The position numbers were made by a program, and so were the translations under genes. Below, piece after piece: positions 16,044 to 24,935 of a DNA stretch of 31,038 bases. The first letter of the stretch is position 1. Each line of letters begins with the position of its first letter. Below the pieces are notes generated by a model, which saw nothing but the letters and a program-made list of their open reading frames with translations, was not told the origin of the DNA and made no database searches. The stretch comes from an uncultured Lachnospiraceae bacterium (GTDB taxonomy: Bacteria > Bacillota > Clostridia > Lachnospirales > Lachnospiraceae): the NCBI GenBank assembly GCA_910587935.1, contig CAJUNP010000022.1, positions 18,599 to 49,636 on the forward strand, read 5' to 3'.

Positions 16044-16280
16044 CTATAAAAAATGATAAATCACAAGCGCTATGACAATTCCCACAATACTTGCAATCGT
16101 AATATGTATCGACAATCCGAATGAAATCGTCAGAATCCCCAGATTGAGTTCCAGCGGGCCTGTCAATCCAAAGCTGCTTCCATAATTAAGCCATGTGTCC
16201 GGAAAAAGAGAACCGATAAATCCCCCGATCACAATCCCCGCCAGAATCAGCAAAAAACATGCCCAATTGTTTTTTCTCAT
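16044..16280 (-). CDS. Small membrane protein, DUF4321 family
   Basis: A 78-residue protein with an N-terminal membrane segment (about 8-27, FLLILAGIVIGGFIGSLFP) and a C-terminal hydrophobic stretch (about 46-76) that could form one or two further segments. The pattern and length match DUF4321, a family of unknown function often found before radC and mreB in Clostridia. GGAG lies 7 nt before the ATG. A weak promoter candidate at 16321-16349 could begin the long cell-shape run here, which would make this the first gene of the transcript. Function unknown; membrane location is inferred from sequence. Confidence 0.82.
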   Translation of the reverse strand: MRKNNWACFLLILAGIVIGGFIGSLFPDTWLNYGSSFGLTGPLELNLGILTISFGLSIHITIASIVGIVIALVIYHFL

Positions 16281-16320
16281 ATAAAAACTCCATTCTGCTT
16301 CTTATGCATAACTAAAAAGT

Positions 16321-16349
16321 ATATTATCACACTTCCCGGTTTATGTATA
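16321..16349 (-). promoter_or_regulatory. Possible promoter of the DUF4321-radC-mre run
   Basis: Reading leftward: -35-like TATACA at 16344-16349, a 17-nt spacer, and -10-like TAATAT at 16321-16326, each matching four of six consensus positions. It lies in the 112-nt gap between ynbB and DUF4321, the only sizeable gap upstream of the whole run. The call rests mostly on position. No convincing terminator for ynbB was seen in the same gap. Confidence 0.35.
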
Positions 16350-16392
16350 TAAATTTTGCCGAAAAACTTTCGTCATAGTTCGAGAAAAATTC

Positions 16393-17715
16393 TTATTTTT
16401 TTCTTAAATCCGAGTCCAGAAGCCCGTGGTCTGCAAGAGACTGGATTGTTTTCAGAATTCCGAATTTGGCGTGCTGCCAGGTTAATCCACCCTGAAAATA
16501 CACGGCGTACGGCGGTTTTATGGGACCGTCCGCGGAAAGTTCAATGGAAGATCCCGATACGAAAGCTCCCGCAGCCATAATGACTTTGGCATCATATCCC
16601 GGCATATCCCAGGGCTGCGGCGTCACAAAACTATCCACCGGCGCAGCCGCCTGTACGCCTTCACAAAAGGCGGTCACGCCCTCCGGCGTTCCAAAGGTCA
16701 CCGCCTGAATAATGTCATGGCGGCTCTCCTTTCCGTCCGGCACCACGGCAAATCCAAGCCGTTCATAAAGATTCGCGGCAAAGACCGCGCCCTTTAAGGC
16801 CGCCGCCGTAACGGTGGGCGCAAGAAACAGTCCCTGGTAAAAAGAAGCGCTTACGCCCAGGGAAGCTCCCACCTCTTTTCCCAGTCCGGGCGACGTAAGC
16901 CTGTACGCCGCGTTTTCCACACACGCTTTTGTACCCGCAAGATAACCGCCGATGGGAGCGAGACCGCCTCCCGGATTTTTGATCAGGGAACCCACTACCA
17001 GATCGGCTCCCACATCGGAAGGTTCTATTGTTTCCACAAACTCGCCGTAGCAGTTGTCCACCATACAGATTATATCCGGCCGGATCTGTTTCACAAACCG
17101 GATCAGTTCGCCGATTTTTTGCACCGATAAAGTTGGTCTTGTCTGGTATCCTTTGGAACGCTGGATCGTCACAAGTTTTGTTTTGTCATGAACGGCCCGG
17201 CGGATTGCCGGAAAATCAAAACTTCCGTCTGCAAGCAGATCCACCTGTCCGTAAGTAATCCCATATTCTTTCAGGGAACCCTTTGATTCCCGGATGCCGA
17301 TCACTTCCTCCAATGTATCGTAAGGTTTTCCCACAGGGGAAAGTAATTCGTCTCCGGGACGCAGATTGCTCATAAGAGCCAGCGCCAGCGCGTGGGTGCC
17401 GCAGGTAATCTGGGGACGCACCAGCGCGTCCTGCGTGTGAAAAACGGAGGCGTACACTTTTTCAAGCGTATCTCTTCCAAGATCATTGTAGCCGTATCCC
17501 GTAGTTCCAAGCAGACAGGCTTCGCTGACCTTTTCTTCCTGCATGGCTTTTAACACTTTGCACTGGTTGTACTCCGCCACCCGGTCAATTTCCTGAAAGC
17601 GTTCCTTTAATTCTTCCGCCACGCTTTCCCCAAATTCATAAACCTGCCGCGAAATCCCCATGGACTGATACATTCCGCATAATTCTTCCCATTTGTTTTG
17701 TGTTCCAGACAACAT
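16393..17715 (-). CDS. ynbB: PLP-dependent YnbB/methionine gamma-lyase-like protein
   Basis: Member of the fold-type I PLP family annotated variously as methionine gamma-lyase-like or 'aluminium resistance protein'. The 440-residue product shows a PLP-domain acidic residue in IICMVDNCYGEF (Asp220) and the probable Schiff-base lysine in VGSLIKNPGGG (Lys246). The glycine-rich motif GGGLAPIGGYLAGT follows. The N-terminal GTTGYGYNDLGRDTLEKVYA and QITCGTHALALAL are also family-typical. The ATG has AGGAG 6 nt upstream and follows miaA by 11 nt, so it appears to close the mutS-mutL-miaA unit. The substrate is unproven; carbon-sulfur lyase chemistry is inferred from relatives. Confidence 0.88.
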   Translation of the reverse strand: MLSGTQNKWEELCGMYQSMGISRQVYEFGESVAEELKERFQEIDRVAEYNQCKVLKAMQEEKVSEACLLGTTGYGYNDLGRDTLEKVYASVFHTQDALVRPQITCGTHALALALMSNLRPGDELLSPVGKPYDTLEEVIGIRESKGSLKEYGITYGQVDLLADGSFDFPAIRRAVHDKTKLVTIQRSKGYQTRPTLSVQKIGELIRFVKQIRPDIICMVDNCYGEFVETIEPSDVGADLVVGSLIKNPGGGLAPIGGYLAGTKACVENAAYRLTSPGLGKEVGASLGVSASFYQGLFLAPTVTAAALKGAVFAANLYERLGFAVVPDGKESRHDIIQAVTFGTPEGVTAFCEGVQAAAPVDSFVTPQPWDMPGYDAKVIMAAGAFVSGSSIELSADGPIKPPYAVYFQGGLTWQHAKFGILKTIQSLADHGLLDSDLRKK

Positions 17716-17726
17716 GCCCGTCTCCT

Positions 17727-18671
17727 TTATATTCCTTTTTCTTTCATTTTTGTTTTCATAAAAGCAAGAATCTGTTCTTCATCACCGGAAAACCTGTCCT
17801 TATCAATCCAGATCACATCCTTTTCCCTGCGAAACCATGTCAGCTGCCTTTTTGCAAAATGCCTTGTATCCCGTTTGATCCGGTAAACGGCTTCGTCCAG
17901 ACTGGTTTCTCCCTCCAGATAAGCCAGGATTTCCTTGTAGCCCAGCCCCTGCATGGAACCATTCCCGCGGTGTAACCCCATCTCTCTTAAGGCGTTTACT
18001 TCTTCCACCAGCCCGTCGGAAATCATGGCGTCCACGCGGCTGTCAATCCGTTCGTACAAAGTCTGCCGGTTCTGCGTCAGGACAAAATAGCAAAACCGGT
18101 ATGCAGCCTGTTTTTCACGTTCAACCGCATTATGTTCCGAAATCCTTTTTCCGGTTTCCCGGTAAAATTCAAGAGCCCGGATTACACGTTTTACGTTGTT
18201 GGCGTGAATCGCTTCCGCGGAGTCCGGGTCTGCCTTCCGAAGCATTTCATGGAGAACCGCAGGACCCGCATTGGCGGCAATTTCTTCCAGTTCTTTCCGG
18301 TAAGGCCGGTTTTCCTCGTTTTCGGTAAAGTCAATATCATACAGCGCCGCCTGAATATAAAATCCGGTTCCGCCCGTCAAAATGGGAAGACGCCCGCTTT
18401 CACAAATTTCGTTTATGGCGTCTTTACACAGCTTTTGAAAAGTCACAACATTAAAATCCTCCCACGGCTCCAGCACATCGATTAAATGATGGGGAACCGA
18501 CTGCATCTGCTCCGGCCGGATTTTGGCAGAACCGATATCCATATGCCGGTATACCTGCATGGAATCGGCGGAGATAATTTCTCCGCCGGTTTCTTTTGCC
18601 AGCCTGATGGAAAGATTCGTTTTTCCCACAGCCGTGGGACCGGTTAAAACGACAAGGGGTTTAAATTCCAT
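17727..18671 (-). CDS. miaA: tRNA dimethylallyltransferase
   Basis: Transfers a dimethylallyl group to N6 of A37 in tRNAs reading UNN codons, the substrate step for MiaB. The 314-residue enzyme has the P-loop LTGPTAVGKTNLS (about 9-21), ISADSMQVYRHMDIGSAK, and the tRNA-binding stretch VPHHLIDVLEPWEDFNV. Also seen are ILTGGTGFYIQA and the late RDTRHFAKRQLTWFR. The start is set to 18669-18671 because GGAG lies 6 nt upstream; an in-frame ATG 12 nt earlier would overlap that site. It follows mutL by 36 nt. Gene order mutS-mutL-miaA is widely shared among bacteria. Confidence 0.96.
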   Translation of the reverse strand: MEFKPLVVLTGPTAVGKTNLSIRLAKETGGEIISADSMQVYRHMDIGSAKIRPEQMQSVPHHLIDVLEPWEDFNVVTFQKLCKDAINEICESGRLPILTGGTGFYIQAALYDIDFTENEENRPYRKELEEIAANAGPAVLHEMLRKADPDSAEAIHANNVKRVIRALEFYRETGKRISEHNAVEREKQAAYRFCYFVLTQNRQTLYERIDSRVDAMISDGLVEEVNALREMGLHRGNGSMQGLGYKEILAYLEGETSLDEAVYRIKRDTRHFAKRQLTWFRREKDVIWIDKDRFSGDEEQILAFMKTKMKEKGI

Positions 18672-18707
18672 TTTAATCTCCATACGTATCGTAAGTTCAT
18701 AACTGTT

Positions 18708-20606
18708 TTAAAGAACGCGTTTAAATTTTTTCTCAATCTCATATCTGCTCATGGAAAATATGGTGGGTCTTCCATGGGGACAGTTATAAGGATTGTCAAG
18801 CGTTAACAATTCGTCGAGCAAAGCCTCCATCTCCGCAGGGTTCATGGACATATTTCCTTTGACCGCGGCTTTACAGGACATGGACGCAATTTTCTGTGCG
18901 ATGACTTCGGGACTTGCGTTTTTAACGCTGCCGCCCTGGCTTTCCGTCAGCTCGTCCAGAACTTCCTCAAACAACTGTTTTTCATTACATCCGTACAAAT
19001 CCGCCGGCACGGCCCGCAGCGCGTATTCGCTTCCGCCGAAAGCCTCCGTCTCAAAACCAAGAGCTGCAAAATATTCCCCGTACTCCTTAAACAATGCTTC
19101 TTCTCTTCCCGTTAAGGATACGATAACAGGAGGGTTTAAGGTCTGGGAAATAATTTCTTTAGCCTGATACTGCTTGATAAGCCGTTCATATTTTACTTTT
19201 TCATGAGCGGCGTGCTGATCCACGAAAAATAATTTATCTTTAAAAACAAGCAGCCAATACGTATCAAAAATCTGTCCCAGAATACGATAGTCTCCTCTCG
19301 ATTCCTGACTTAAAACCTTTTCGGAAAAAAGCTCCATCTGCACCGGCTTTTCCACAATCACCGTATCGGAAGCCTTAATAATTCCGGTCTTTTTCTGTTC
19401 CGCCGCTTCTGCGGACTCCGCCGGACTTACACCGAAAATCCGCTGTCTGCTTTCTTTGAAATCAACCGGTTCCGGCCGTCGTACCGTATATGCGGGCGAA
19501 GGCTGCGCCACCTTTTGCTGCCTCTGTCTGTTTACTTCAAAAGGCTCCGGCGCCCGCTCCGTTTTGCCGCTCTTACTTTCTTTCGGTCTCTTATCCAAAA
19601 AAGCCTCCGGAATCATTTCCCTCACCCGCAGGGCCGCCGCAACGGAACTGCTGATAAAATCGTAAACGCCGATGGTGTCCGAAAATCTAACGTCCATTTT
19701 GGTAGGATGCACATTAACGTCCACAAAATCCGGATCAAAGCTTAAGTGCAATACCGTAAAGGGATATTTATGCTGCATCAGATATTCTTTAAAGCCGTCC
19801 TCAATCGCTTTTGATACGGTCTGGCTTTTAATGTATCTTCCGTTTACAAAATATGTTTCAAAATTCCGGTTAGCCCGGTTTAAAACAGGCTTTCCAAGAT
19901 AGCCCGTAACTTTCATGGACGGCGTTTCACTCTTAATCTCAACCAGATTGGCGGCCGCGTCGCGCCCGTAAATCCGGTAAATTACTTCCTCAAGCCGGCC
20001 GTTTCCCGAAGTGTGGAAACGAACCTGGCCGTTTAGAATATACTGAAAGGATACGTCAGGACGGCATAAAGCCATATGTTCCATTAAATCCGTAATGTAC
20101 CCCGCTTCCGTAACCGGTTGTTTCAAAAACTTTTTGCGTACCGGCGTGTTATAAAAAAGATTCCGGACAAGCACCGTAGTCCCATCCGGCGCGCCGATTT
20201 CTTCCAAAGAGCCCTCTTTTCCCCCTTCTATGGAAAAACGGATTCCCGTCAGGGATTCCCTGGTTTTGGTAATCAGTTCTACCTGGGAAACCGCCGCAAT
20301 ACTGGAAAGAGCCTCACCCCGGAACCCAAGACTGACCACGCCGGTCAAGTCTGCCGCCGTCCGGATTTTACTCGTTGCATGGCGCTGGAAAGCCGTCTTC
20401 ACCTGTTCCGGCTCAATACCGTTTCCATTGTCCGTAACGCGGATTAAAGAGATGCCGCCTTCCTTAATTTCCACCGTTACCGCCGATGCGCAGGCATCCA
20501 CAGCGTTTTCTACCAGCTCCTTTACCACATTGATGGGCCGTTCCACCACTTCTCCGGCGGCAATCTTATCAACGGTTTCCGAATCTAATACATGAATTCC
20601 GGCCAT
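18708..20606 (-). CDS. mutL: DNA mismatch repair protein MutL (endonuclease type)
   Basis: Couples mismatch recognition by MutS to strand excision. The N-terminal GHKL ATPase shows VVERPINVVKELVENAVDA, DNGNGI, RHATSKI and GFRGEALSSIAAVSQVEL; a variable linker covers about 335-435. The C-terminal domain has the endonuclease motif DQHA(X)2E(X)4E at 463-474, together with SCKAAVKG (Cys578) and CPHGRP at 609-614, so the protein should nick DNA itself, as in bacteria lacking MutH. QMELF at 423-427 resembles a sliding-clamp binding motif. The 632-residue length is normal. AAGGAG lies 6 nt before the ATG, and mutS ends 19 nt upstream. Confidence 0.97.
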   Translation of the reverse strand: MAGIHVLDSETVDKIAAGEVVERPINVVKELVENAVDACASAVTVEIKEGGISLIRVTDNGNGIEPEQVKTAFQRHATSKIRTAADLTGVVSLGFRGEALSSIAAVSQVELITKTRESLTGIRFSIEGGKEGSLEEIGAPDGTTVLVRNLFYNTPVRKKFLKQPVTEAGYITDLMEHMALCRPDVSFQYILNGQVRFHTSGNGRLEEVIYRIYGRDAAANLVEIKSETPSMKVTGYLGKPVLNRANRNFETYFVNGRYIKSQTVSKAIEDGFKEYLMQHKYPFTVLHLSFDPDFVDVNVHPTKMDVRFSDTIGVYDFISSSVAAALRVREMIPEAFLDKRPKESKSGKTERAPEPFEVNRQRQQKVAQPSPAYTVRRPEPVDFKESRQRIFGVSPAESAEAAEQKKTGIIKASDTVIVEKPVQMELFSEKVLSQESRGDYRILGQIFDTYWLLVFKDKLFFVDQHAAHEKVKYERLIKQYQAKEIISQTLNPPVIVSLTGREEALFKEYGEYFAALGFETEAFGGSEYALRAVPADLYGCNEKQLFEEVLDELTESQGGSVKNASPEVIAQKIASMSCKAAVKGNMSMNPAEMEALLDELLTLDNPYNCPHGRPTIFSMSRYEIEKKFKRVL

Positions 20607-20624
20607 GAAGGGCTCCTTTCTCTT

Positions 20625-23276
20625 TTACCAGCGGTTTTTCAGCTTATTCTGCAGTCTGTAAAGCGTATTCAGCGCATCCAGCGGCGTCAGACGGGTGATA
20701 TCCGTCTCCCTTAATTCCTTTAGTACATCTTCGTCCTTTACGGTATCAAACAAAGAAATCTGGGCCAGATCCACTTCGTCTAATACCGGCGTCTTCTTAG
20801 TTCTGGAATCGCTCTTCGTATCAACCTTAATGCTCTGCACTTTTTCCGTAATATCATTGTCGCTTAACTGTTCTACTATTTCTTTGGCCCGGTCAGTCAC
20901 CAAATCCGGCACCCCGGCCAGCCTGGCCACCTGAATTCCATAGCTCTTATCCGCGCCGCCTTTAACAATCTTTCTTAAAAAAACAATATCGTCGCCCCGT
21001 TCCTTAACGGCGATGCAGTAATTGTTCACGTTGCTGATTTTACCTTCCAGCTCCGTCAGCTCATGGTAATGGGTTGCAAATAACGTTTTGGCGCCGAGAA
21101 GCTTCCGGTTGCTGATGTGCTCGATGACCGCCCAGGCAATGGCAAGGCCGTCAAAGGTTGAGGTTCCTCTTCCGATTTCATCTAATACCAGAAGGCTGTT
21201 TGAAGTGGCGTTTCTTAAGATGTTGGCGACCTCGTTCATCTCCACCATAAAGGTGCTTTGTCCGCTGGCCAGATCGTCGGAAGCTCCCACTCTAGTAAAA
21301 ATCCGGTCTACAATACCGATATTTGCCTTAGACGCCGGGACAAAACAGCCGATCTGCGCCATCAGCACAATCAACGCCGCCTGACGCATATACGTGGATT
21401 TACCGGCCATATTCGGTCCGGTAATAACGCTGATTAAATGACCTGAATTATCCAGATAGGTATCATTGGAAATGAACATATCGTTCATAATCATCTTTTC
21501 CACCACCGGATGTCTTCCATCTTTTATATCGATAATTCCCTTTTCGTTCAGCTTGGGCCGGACATATTGATTGCGCTCGGAAACCAGGGAAAGAGATGTA
21601 AAAACATCCAGCCTGGCAATGGCTTTGGCAGTTTTTTGAATCCGTTCCATTTCTCCTGCAATCCGGTCGCGGATTCCGCAGAATACGTCATATTCCAGCG
21701 TATTCAGCTTATCCTCCGCGTTCAGTATCAAATCCTCCAGTTCCTTCAGACGGGGCGTCGTATAGCGCTCCGCATTGGCCAGCGTCTGTTTGCGGATATA
21801 GTCTTCTGGCACAAGATTCTGGTAGGAATTGGTTACTTCAAAATAGTAACCGAATACTTTATTATACTTAATTTTAAGATTCTTAATCCCGGTCCGCTCC
21901 CTGTCTTCCTCTTCCAGTCCTGCCAGCCAGGTTTTGCCTTCCGTTTTCGCTTTTCTTAACTGGTCGATGTTTTCGTCAAACCCGTCCCGGATCATACCGC
22001 CTTCCCGGATTCCAATCGGCGGTTCCTCAAGTATCGAATTCTCAATAAGTTCACAAAGATCCTCAAGGCTGTCCGTTTCCTCTTCGATATTGATTAAGAG
22101 TTCCTTCTTAAACGCTTTCAGAACCGTTTTAATGGGCGGCAGCATTGCAAGGGAATTCTTAAGGGCGATTAAATCTCTTGGATTAGCCGTCTTATAACTG
22201 ATCTTACCCAGCAGCCGTTCCAGATCATATATGGGATTCAGGTATTCCCGCAGCTCATCACGGGATACGGAATCTTTCCCAAGCTCTTCAATGGCATCCA
22301 GTCTTTTCTCAATGTCCTCCTTCCGGATCAGAGGCTGTTCCAGATAATTTCTTAAGGTGCGTCCTCCCATTGCCGTCTTTGTCCTGTCTAAAACCCATAG
22401 CAGAGAACCACGCTTTTGCTTTTCCCTCAAGGTTTCCGTCAGCTCCAGGTTCCTTCTGGAAGAACTGTCTAATAGCATATATTTACTGGTAAGGTACGGA
22501 TAAAGATGGGTAAAGTGCCCCAGAGAGGTTTTCTGCGTATCGTATAAGTAAGTAAGAAGAGCCCCGGCGGCAATGGTTCCCGTAGGAAAATCTTCCAGGC
22601 CCAGTCCGATCAGGCTTTTCACCTTAAAATGATTCATAAGACATCTACGGCAGCCTTCATCATCAAAAACATGGGCTTCCAAAGCGTTAACGGAAATTCC
22701 CATGCGTCCTCTGAGGTCTTCCAGATCGGCGCCGCTTACCAGAAAAGCGTCGTTGCAAATTAATTCTCTGGGCTGGTATTTATTAATCTCGTCCAAAAGC
22801 TTCCGGATATCCTCCACTTCCGTCAGATAATAGTCCCCGGTTGTAACATCCGCTAAGGAAATGCCGATGCGGTTCTGAGTATAGACCGCGCACATTAAAT
22901 AATTATTTTTACGTTCGTCAAGCGCCTGCGTGTTCAAATTGGTTCCCGGCGTAACAATCCGGACTACTTCACGCTTTACCAGTCCTTTCGCCTGCTTGGG
23001 GTCTTCCACCTGTTCACAGATGGCCACCTTATAACCTTTGGAAACCAGCTTGTTAAGATATCCCTCCAGCGCATGATAAGGAACGCCGCACATAGGCGCC
23101 CGTTCCTCAAGCCCGCAGTCTTTACCCGTAAGAGTAATTTCCAGTTCTTTTGAGGCCGTCAGCGCGTCCTCAAAAAACATCTCATAAAAATCTCCCAGTC
23201 TGTAAAACAGAATACAATCTGCGTATTCCTGTTTGGTTTCCACGTATTTTTTCATCATGGGCGTCATTTCAGCCAT
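20625..23276 (-). CDS. mutS: DNA mismatch recognition ATPase MutS
   Basis: Recognises mispaired and unpaired bases and starts repair with MutL. The 883-residue product contains the mismatch-reading Phe-Tyr-Glu at 30-32 (in LGDFYEMFFEDA), connector, lever and clamp domains, and a C-terminal ABC-type ATPase. Walker A is GPNMAGKST at 620-628 and Walker B LLVLDEIGRGTS at 695-706; THYHEL follows at 735-740. QISLF at 839-843 matches a beta-clamp-binding motif. I set the start at 23274-23276 (MAEMTPMMKKY) because GGGGAG lies 8 nt upstream; a longer frame to 23333 would run through the promoter. It begins a likely mutS-mutL-miaA-ynbB operon. Confidence 0.97.
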   Translation of the reverse strand: MAEMTPMMKKYVETKQEYADCILFYRLGDFYEMFFEDALTASKELEITLTGKDCGLEERAPMCGVPYHALEGYLNKLVSKGYKVAICEQVEDPKQAKGLVKREVVRIVTPGTNLNTQALDERKNNYLMCAVYTQNRIGISLADVTTGDYYLTEVEDIRKLLDEINKYQPRELICNDAFLVSGADLEDLRGRMGISVNALEAHVFDDEGCRRCLMNHFKVKSLIGLGLEDFPTGTIAAGALLTYLYDTQKTSLGHFTHLYPYLTSKYMLLDSSSRRNLELTETLREKQKRGSLLWVLDRTKTAMGGRTLRNYLEQPLIRKEDIEKRLDAIEELGKDSVSRDELREYLNPIYDLERLLGKISYKTANPRDLIALKNSLAMLPPIKTVLKAFKKELLINIEEETDSLEDLCELIENSILEEPPIGIREGGMIRDGFDENIDQLRKAKTEGKTWLAGLEEEDRERTGIKNLKIKYNKVFGYYFEVTNSYQNLVPEDYIRKQTLANAERYTTPRLKELEDLILNAEDKLNTLEYDVFCGIRDRIAGEMERIQKTAKAIARLDVFTSLSLVSERNQYVRPKLNEKGIIDIKDGRHPVVEKMIMNDMFISNDTYLDNSGHLISVITGPNMAGKSTYMRQAALIVLMAQIGCFVPASKANIGIVDRIFTRVGASDDLASGQSTFMVEMNEVANILRNATSNSLLVLDEIGRGTSTFDGLAIAWAVIEHISNRKLLGAKTLFATHYHELTELEGKISNVNNYCIAVKERGDDIVFLRKIVKGGADKSYGIQVARLAGVPDLVTDRAKEIVEQLSDNDITEKVQSIKVDTKSDSRTKKTPVLDEVDLAQISLFDTVKDEDVLKELRETDITRLTPLDALNTLYRLQNKLKNRW

Positions 23277-23321
23277 GTAAATTTCTCCCCGTTTATCCTG
23301 TAGTTCTTGTGTATACCGACT

Positions 23322-23350
23322 AATATACCACAAAATCTTGTGTTTGTAAA
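23322..23350 (-). promoter_or_regulatory. Sigma-A-type promoter of mutS
   Basis: Reading leftward: -35 TTTACA at 23345-23350, a 17-nt spacer, and -10 TATATT at 23322-23327. Each differs from consensus at one position. The predicted start of transcription is near 23315, about 40 nt before the mutS ATG. miaB ends at 23365, immediately upstream. Confidence 0.7.
23329..23342 (-). promoter_or_regulatory. Palindrome inside the mutS promoter spacer
   Basis: CACAA and TTGTG form perfect 5-bp arms around GATT, exactly between the -35 and -10 boxes. That is a usual place for a repressor site, but no factor can be named and the arms are short. It does not resemble the Gram-positive LexA box. Confidence 0.3.
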
Positions 23351-23364
23351 TTTATTTGCATACC

Positions 23365-24822
23365 CTACTTTGACGAAAGGATACTCCCCAAATAATAAAA
23401 TCCATGGCATGCATCCAGCCGGACTTTGACAATTTTTCCGATCATTTCCGTGTCTGCCGGGAAATGTACAAGAAGATTGTTGGACATTCTTCCGGTCAGC
23501 AGACGGGAATCCTGCTCGTTCACTTCCTCCGCCAGGACCTCAACGGTCTGCCCTTCAAAACGCACTACGCGTTCTCTTGCCATATCCTGAACCGTCTTTA
23601 ATACCTTTTGGAATTGTTCCTTCACAACCTCAGACGGAACCTGATTTTCCATAGCCGCCGCCGGCGTTCCCGTACGTTTGGAATAAATAAAGGTAAACGC
23701 ATTTTCGAAACGTACCTTCTTTATCACATCGATGGTCTCCTCCACATCGTCGGGCGTCTCCCCCGGAAATCCCACAATAATATCCGTAGTTATAGAAATA
23801 TCCGGTATTTCTCTTCTTATCTTCTCCGCAAGAGCCAGATAGGATTCCTTCGTATATCTGCGGTTCATTTCCTTCAAAATTCTGGTAGAACCGGATTGTA
23901 GAGGCAGGTGAAGATGGCGGCATATTTTTTTTGAGTTTTTCATTACCGCAATCAGTTCATCGGACAAATCCTTCGGATGCGACGTCATAAAGCGGATACG
24001 TTCCAGGCCTTCAATTTTTTCCACCTCTGTCAAAAGCTCTGCAAAAGATATGGGGGATTCCAGATTTTTACCGTAAGAATTGACATTTTGCCCCAAAAGC
24101 ATCACTTCCACCACGCCTTCGGATACCAGCGATTTAATTTCTTTCAGAATTTCTTCGGGATTCCGGCTGCGTTCCCTTCCCCGGACATAAGGCACAATAC
24201 AATAGCTGCAAAAATTATTGCAGCCGAACATAATATTAATCCCGGACTTAAACGGATATTTTCTGGATACGGGCAGATCTTCCACAATTTTATCCGTATC
24301 CTCCCAGATATCCATGGTCATACCCGCTTCCTTTTCGTACATTCCCGCAAGAAGTTCCGCAAATTTATAGATATTATGGGTACCGAAAATCAAATCCACA
24401 AAAGGATAGCTTTCACGGATTTTGGTGGTTACGGAAGGCTCCTGCATCATGCAGCCGCACAAAGCGATTCTCATTTCCGGATTACGTCGTTTATATCCGT
24501 TTAACACACCCAGCCGTCCATACACTTTCTGATTGGCGTTATCTCTGACCGTGCAGGTATTATAAATTACAAAATCCGCATTTTCATCTTCCGTCATCAA
24601 AAAACCTGCCTGTTTTAAAATTCCCGTCAGCTTTTCGGAATCTCTGGCATTCATCTGGCAGCCGAAAGTCGTTACGCAGGATTTGGGTAAACGACCATTT
24701 TTTTGTTCAAACGATTTAACCCATTCCCGGCATTTTGCGATAAAGTAATATTGCCTGGCAGGTTCTTCTACAGGAGGCTCTACATTAATGTCTATTTTAT
24801 CAAAATCATTTTCATTATACAT
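23365..24822 (-). CDS. miaB: tRNA-2-methylthio-N6-dimethylallyladenosine synthase
   Basis: Radical-SAM methylthiotransferase that adds the 2-methylthio group to i6A37, completing the modification begun by MiaA. The N-terminal UPF0004 domain has three Fe-S cysteines (Cys55 in TTFGCQMN, Cys90 in NTCTVRDNA, Cys124 in CGCMMQ). The radical-SAM cluster motif CNNFCSYC has Cys201, Cys205 and Cys208. A C-terminal TRAM domain covers about the last 65 residues. The start is uncertain: ATG at 24822 and another in frame at 24852 both lack a good ribosome site; I prefer 24822, as the extra ten residues are a basic stretch with no family character. It ends 15 nt before the mutS -35 box. Confidence 0.94.
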   Translation of the reverse strand: MYNENDFDKIDINVEPPVEEPARQYYFIAKCREWVKSFEQKNGRLPKSCVTTFGCQMNARDSEKLTGILKQAGFLMTEDENADFVIYNTCTVRDNANQKVYGRLGVLNGYKRRNPEMRIALCGCMMQEPSVTTKIRESYPFVDLIFGTHNIYKFAELLAGMYEKEAGMTMDIWEDTDKIVEDLPVSRKYPFKSGINIMFGCNNFCSYCIVPYVRGRERSRNPEEILKEIKSLVSEGVVEVMLLGQNVNSYGKNLESPISFAELLTEVEKIEGLERIRFMTSHPKDLSDELIAVMKNSKKICRHLHLPLQSGSTRILKEMNRRYTKESYLALAEKIRREIPDISITTDIIVGFPGETPDDVEETIDVIKKVRFENAFTFIYSKRTGTPAAAMENQVPSEVVKEQFQKVLKTVQDMARERVVRFEGQTVEVLAEEVNEQDSRLLTGRMSNNLLVHFPADTEMIGKIVKVRLDACHGFYYLGSILSSK

Positions 24823-24864
24823 TTCTCTTGACTTTCTTCCCTTTCTATACATATAATCAAAACT

Positions 24865-24925
24865 AAGAAATGAGTTTTTAACCGTACAGTCTTATGGCTC
24901 AAGCGGGGTACTCGTTTCTTTTTTT
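24865..24925. terminator. Long hairpin with T-tract upstream of miaB
   Basis: AAGAAATGAGT (24865-24875) pairs with ACTCGTTTCTT (24910-24920) over 11 bp, including one wobble, around a 34-nt loop. Seven T residues end the right side on the plus strand and form an A-tract ahead of the stem on the minus strand. It could be a terminator of weak design between the glycoside hydrolase and miaB, or a structured miaB leader. The plus-strand orientation looks better as a terminator, yet no plus-strand gene exists to use it. Confidence 0.4.
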
Positions 24926-24935
24926 ATGTTTATAA

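Noticed and set aside
23277..23333. A 19-codon upstream extension of mutS
   Set aside because: It would cover the predicted transcription start and -10 box; the ATG at 23276 has GGGGAG.
23277..23364. A LexA/SOS box near mutS
   Set aside because: I looked for GAAC-N4-GTTC-type sites ahead of mutS and found none.
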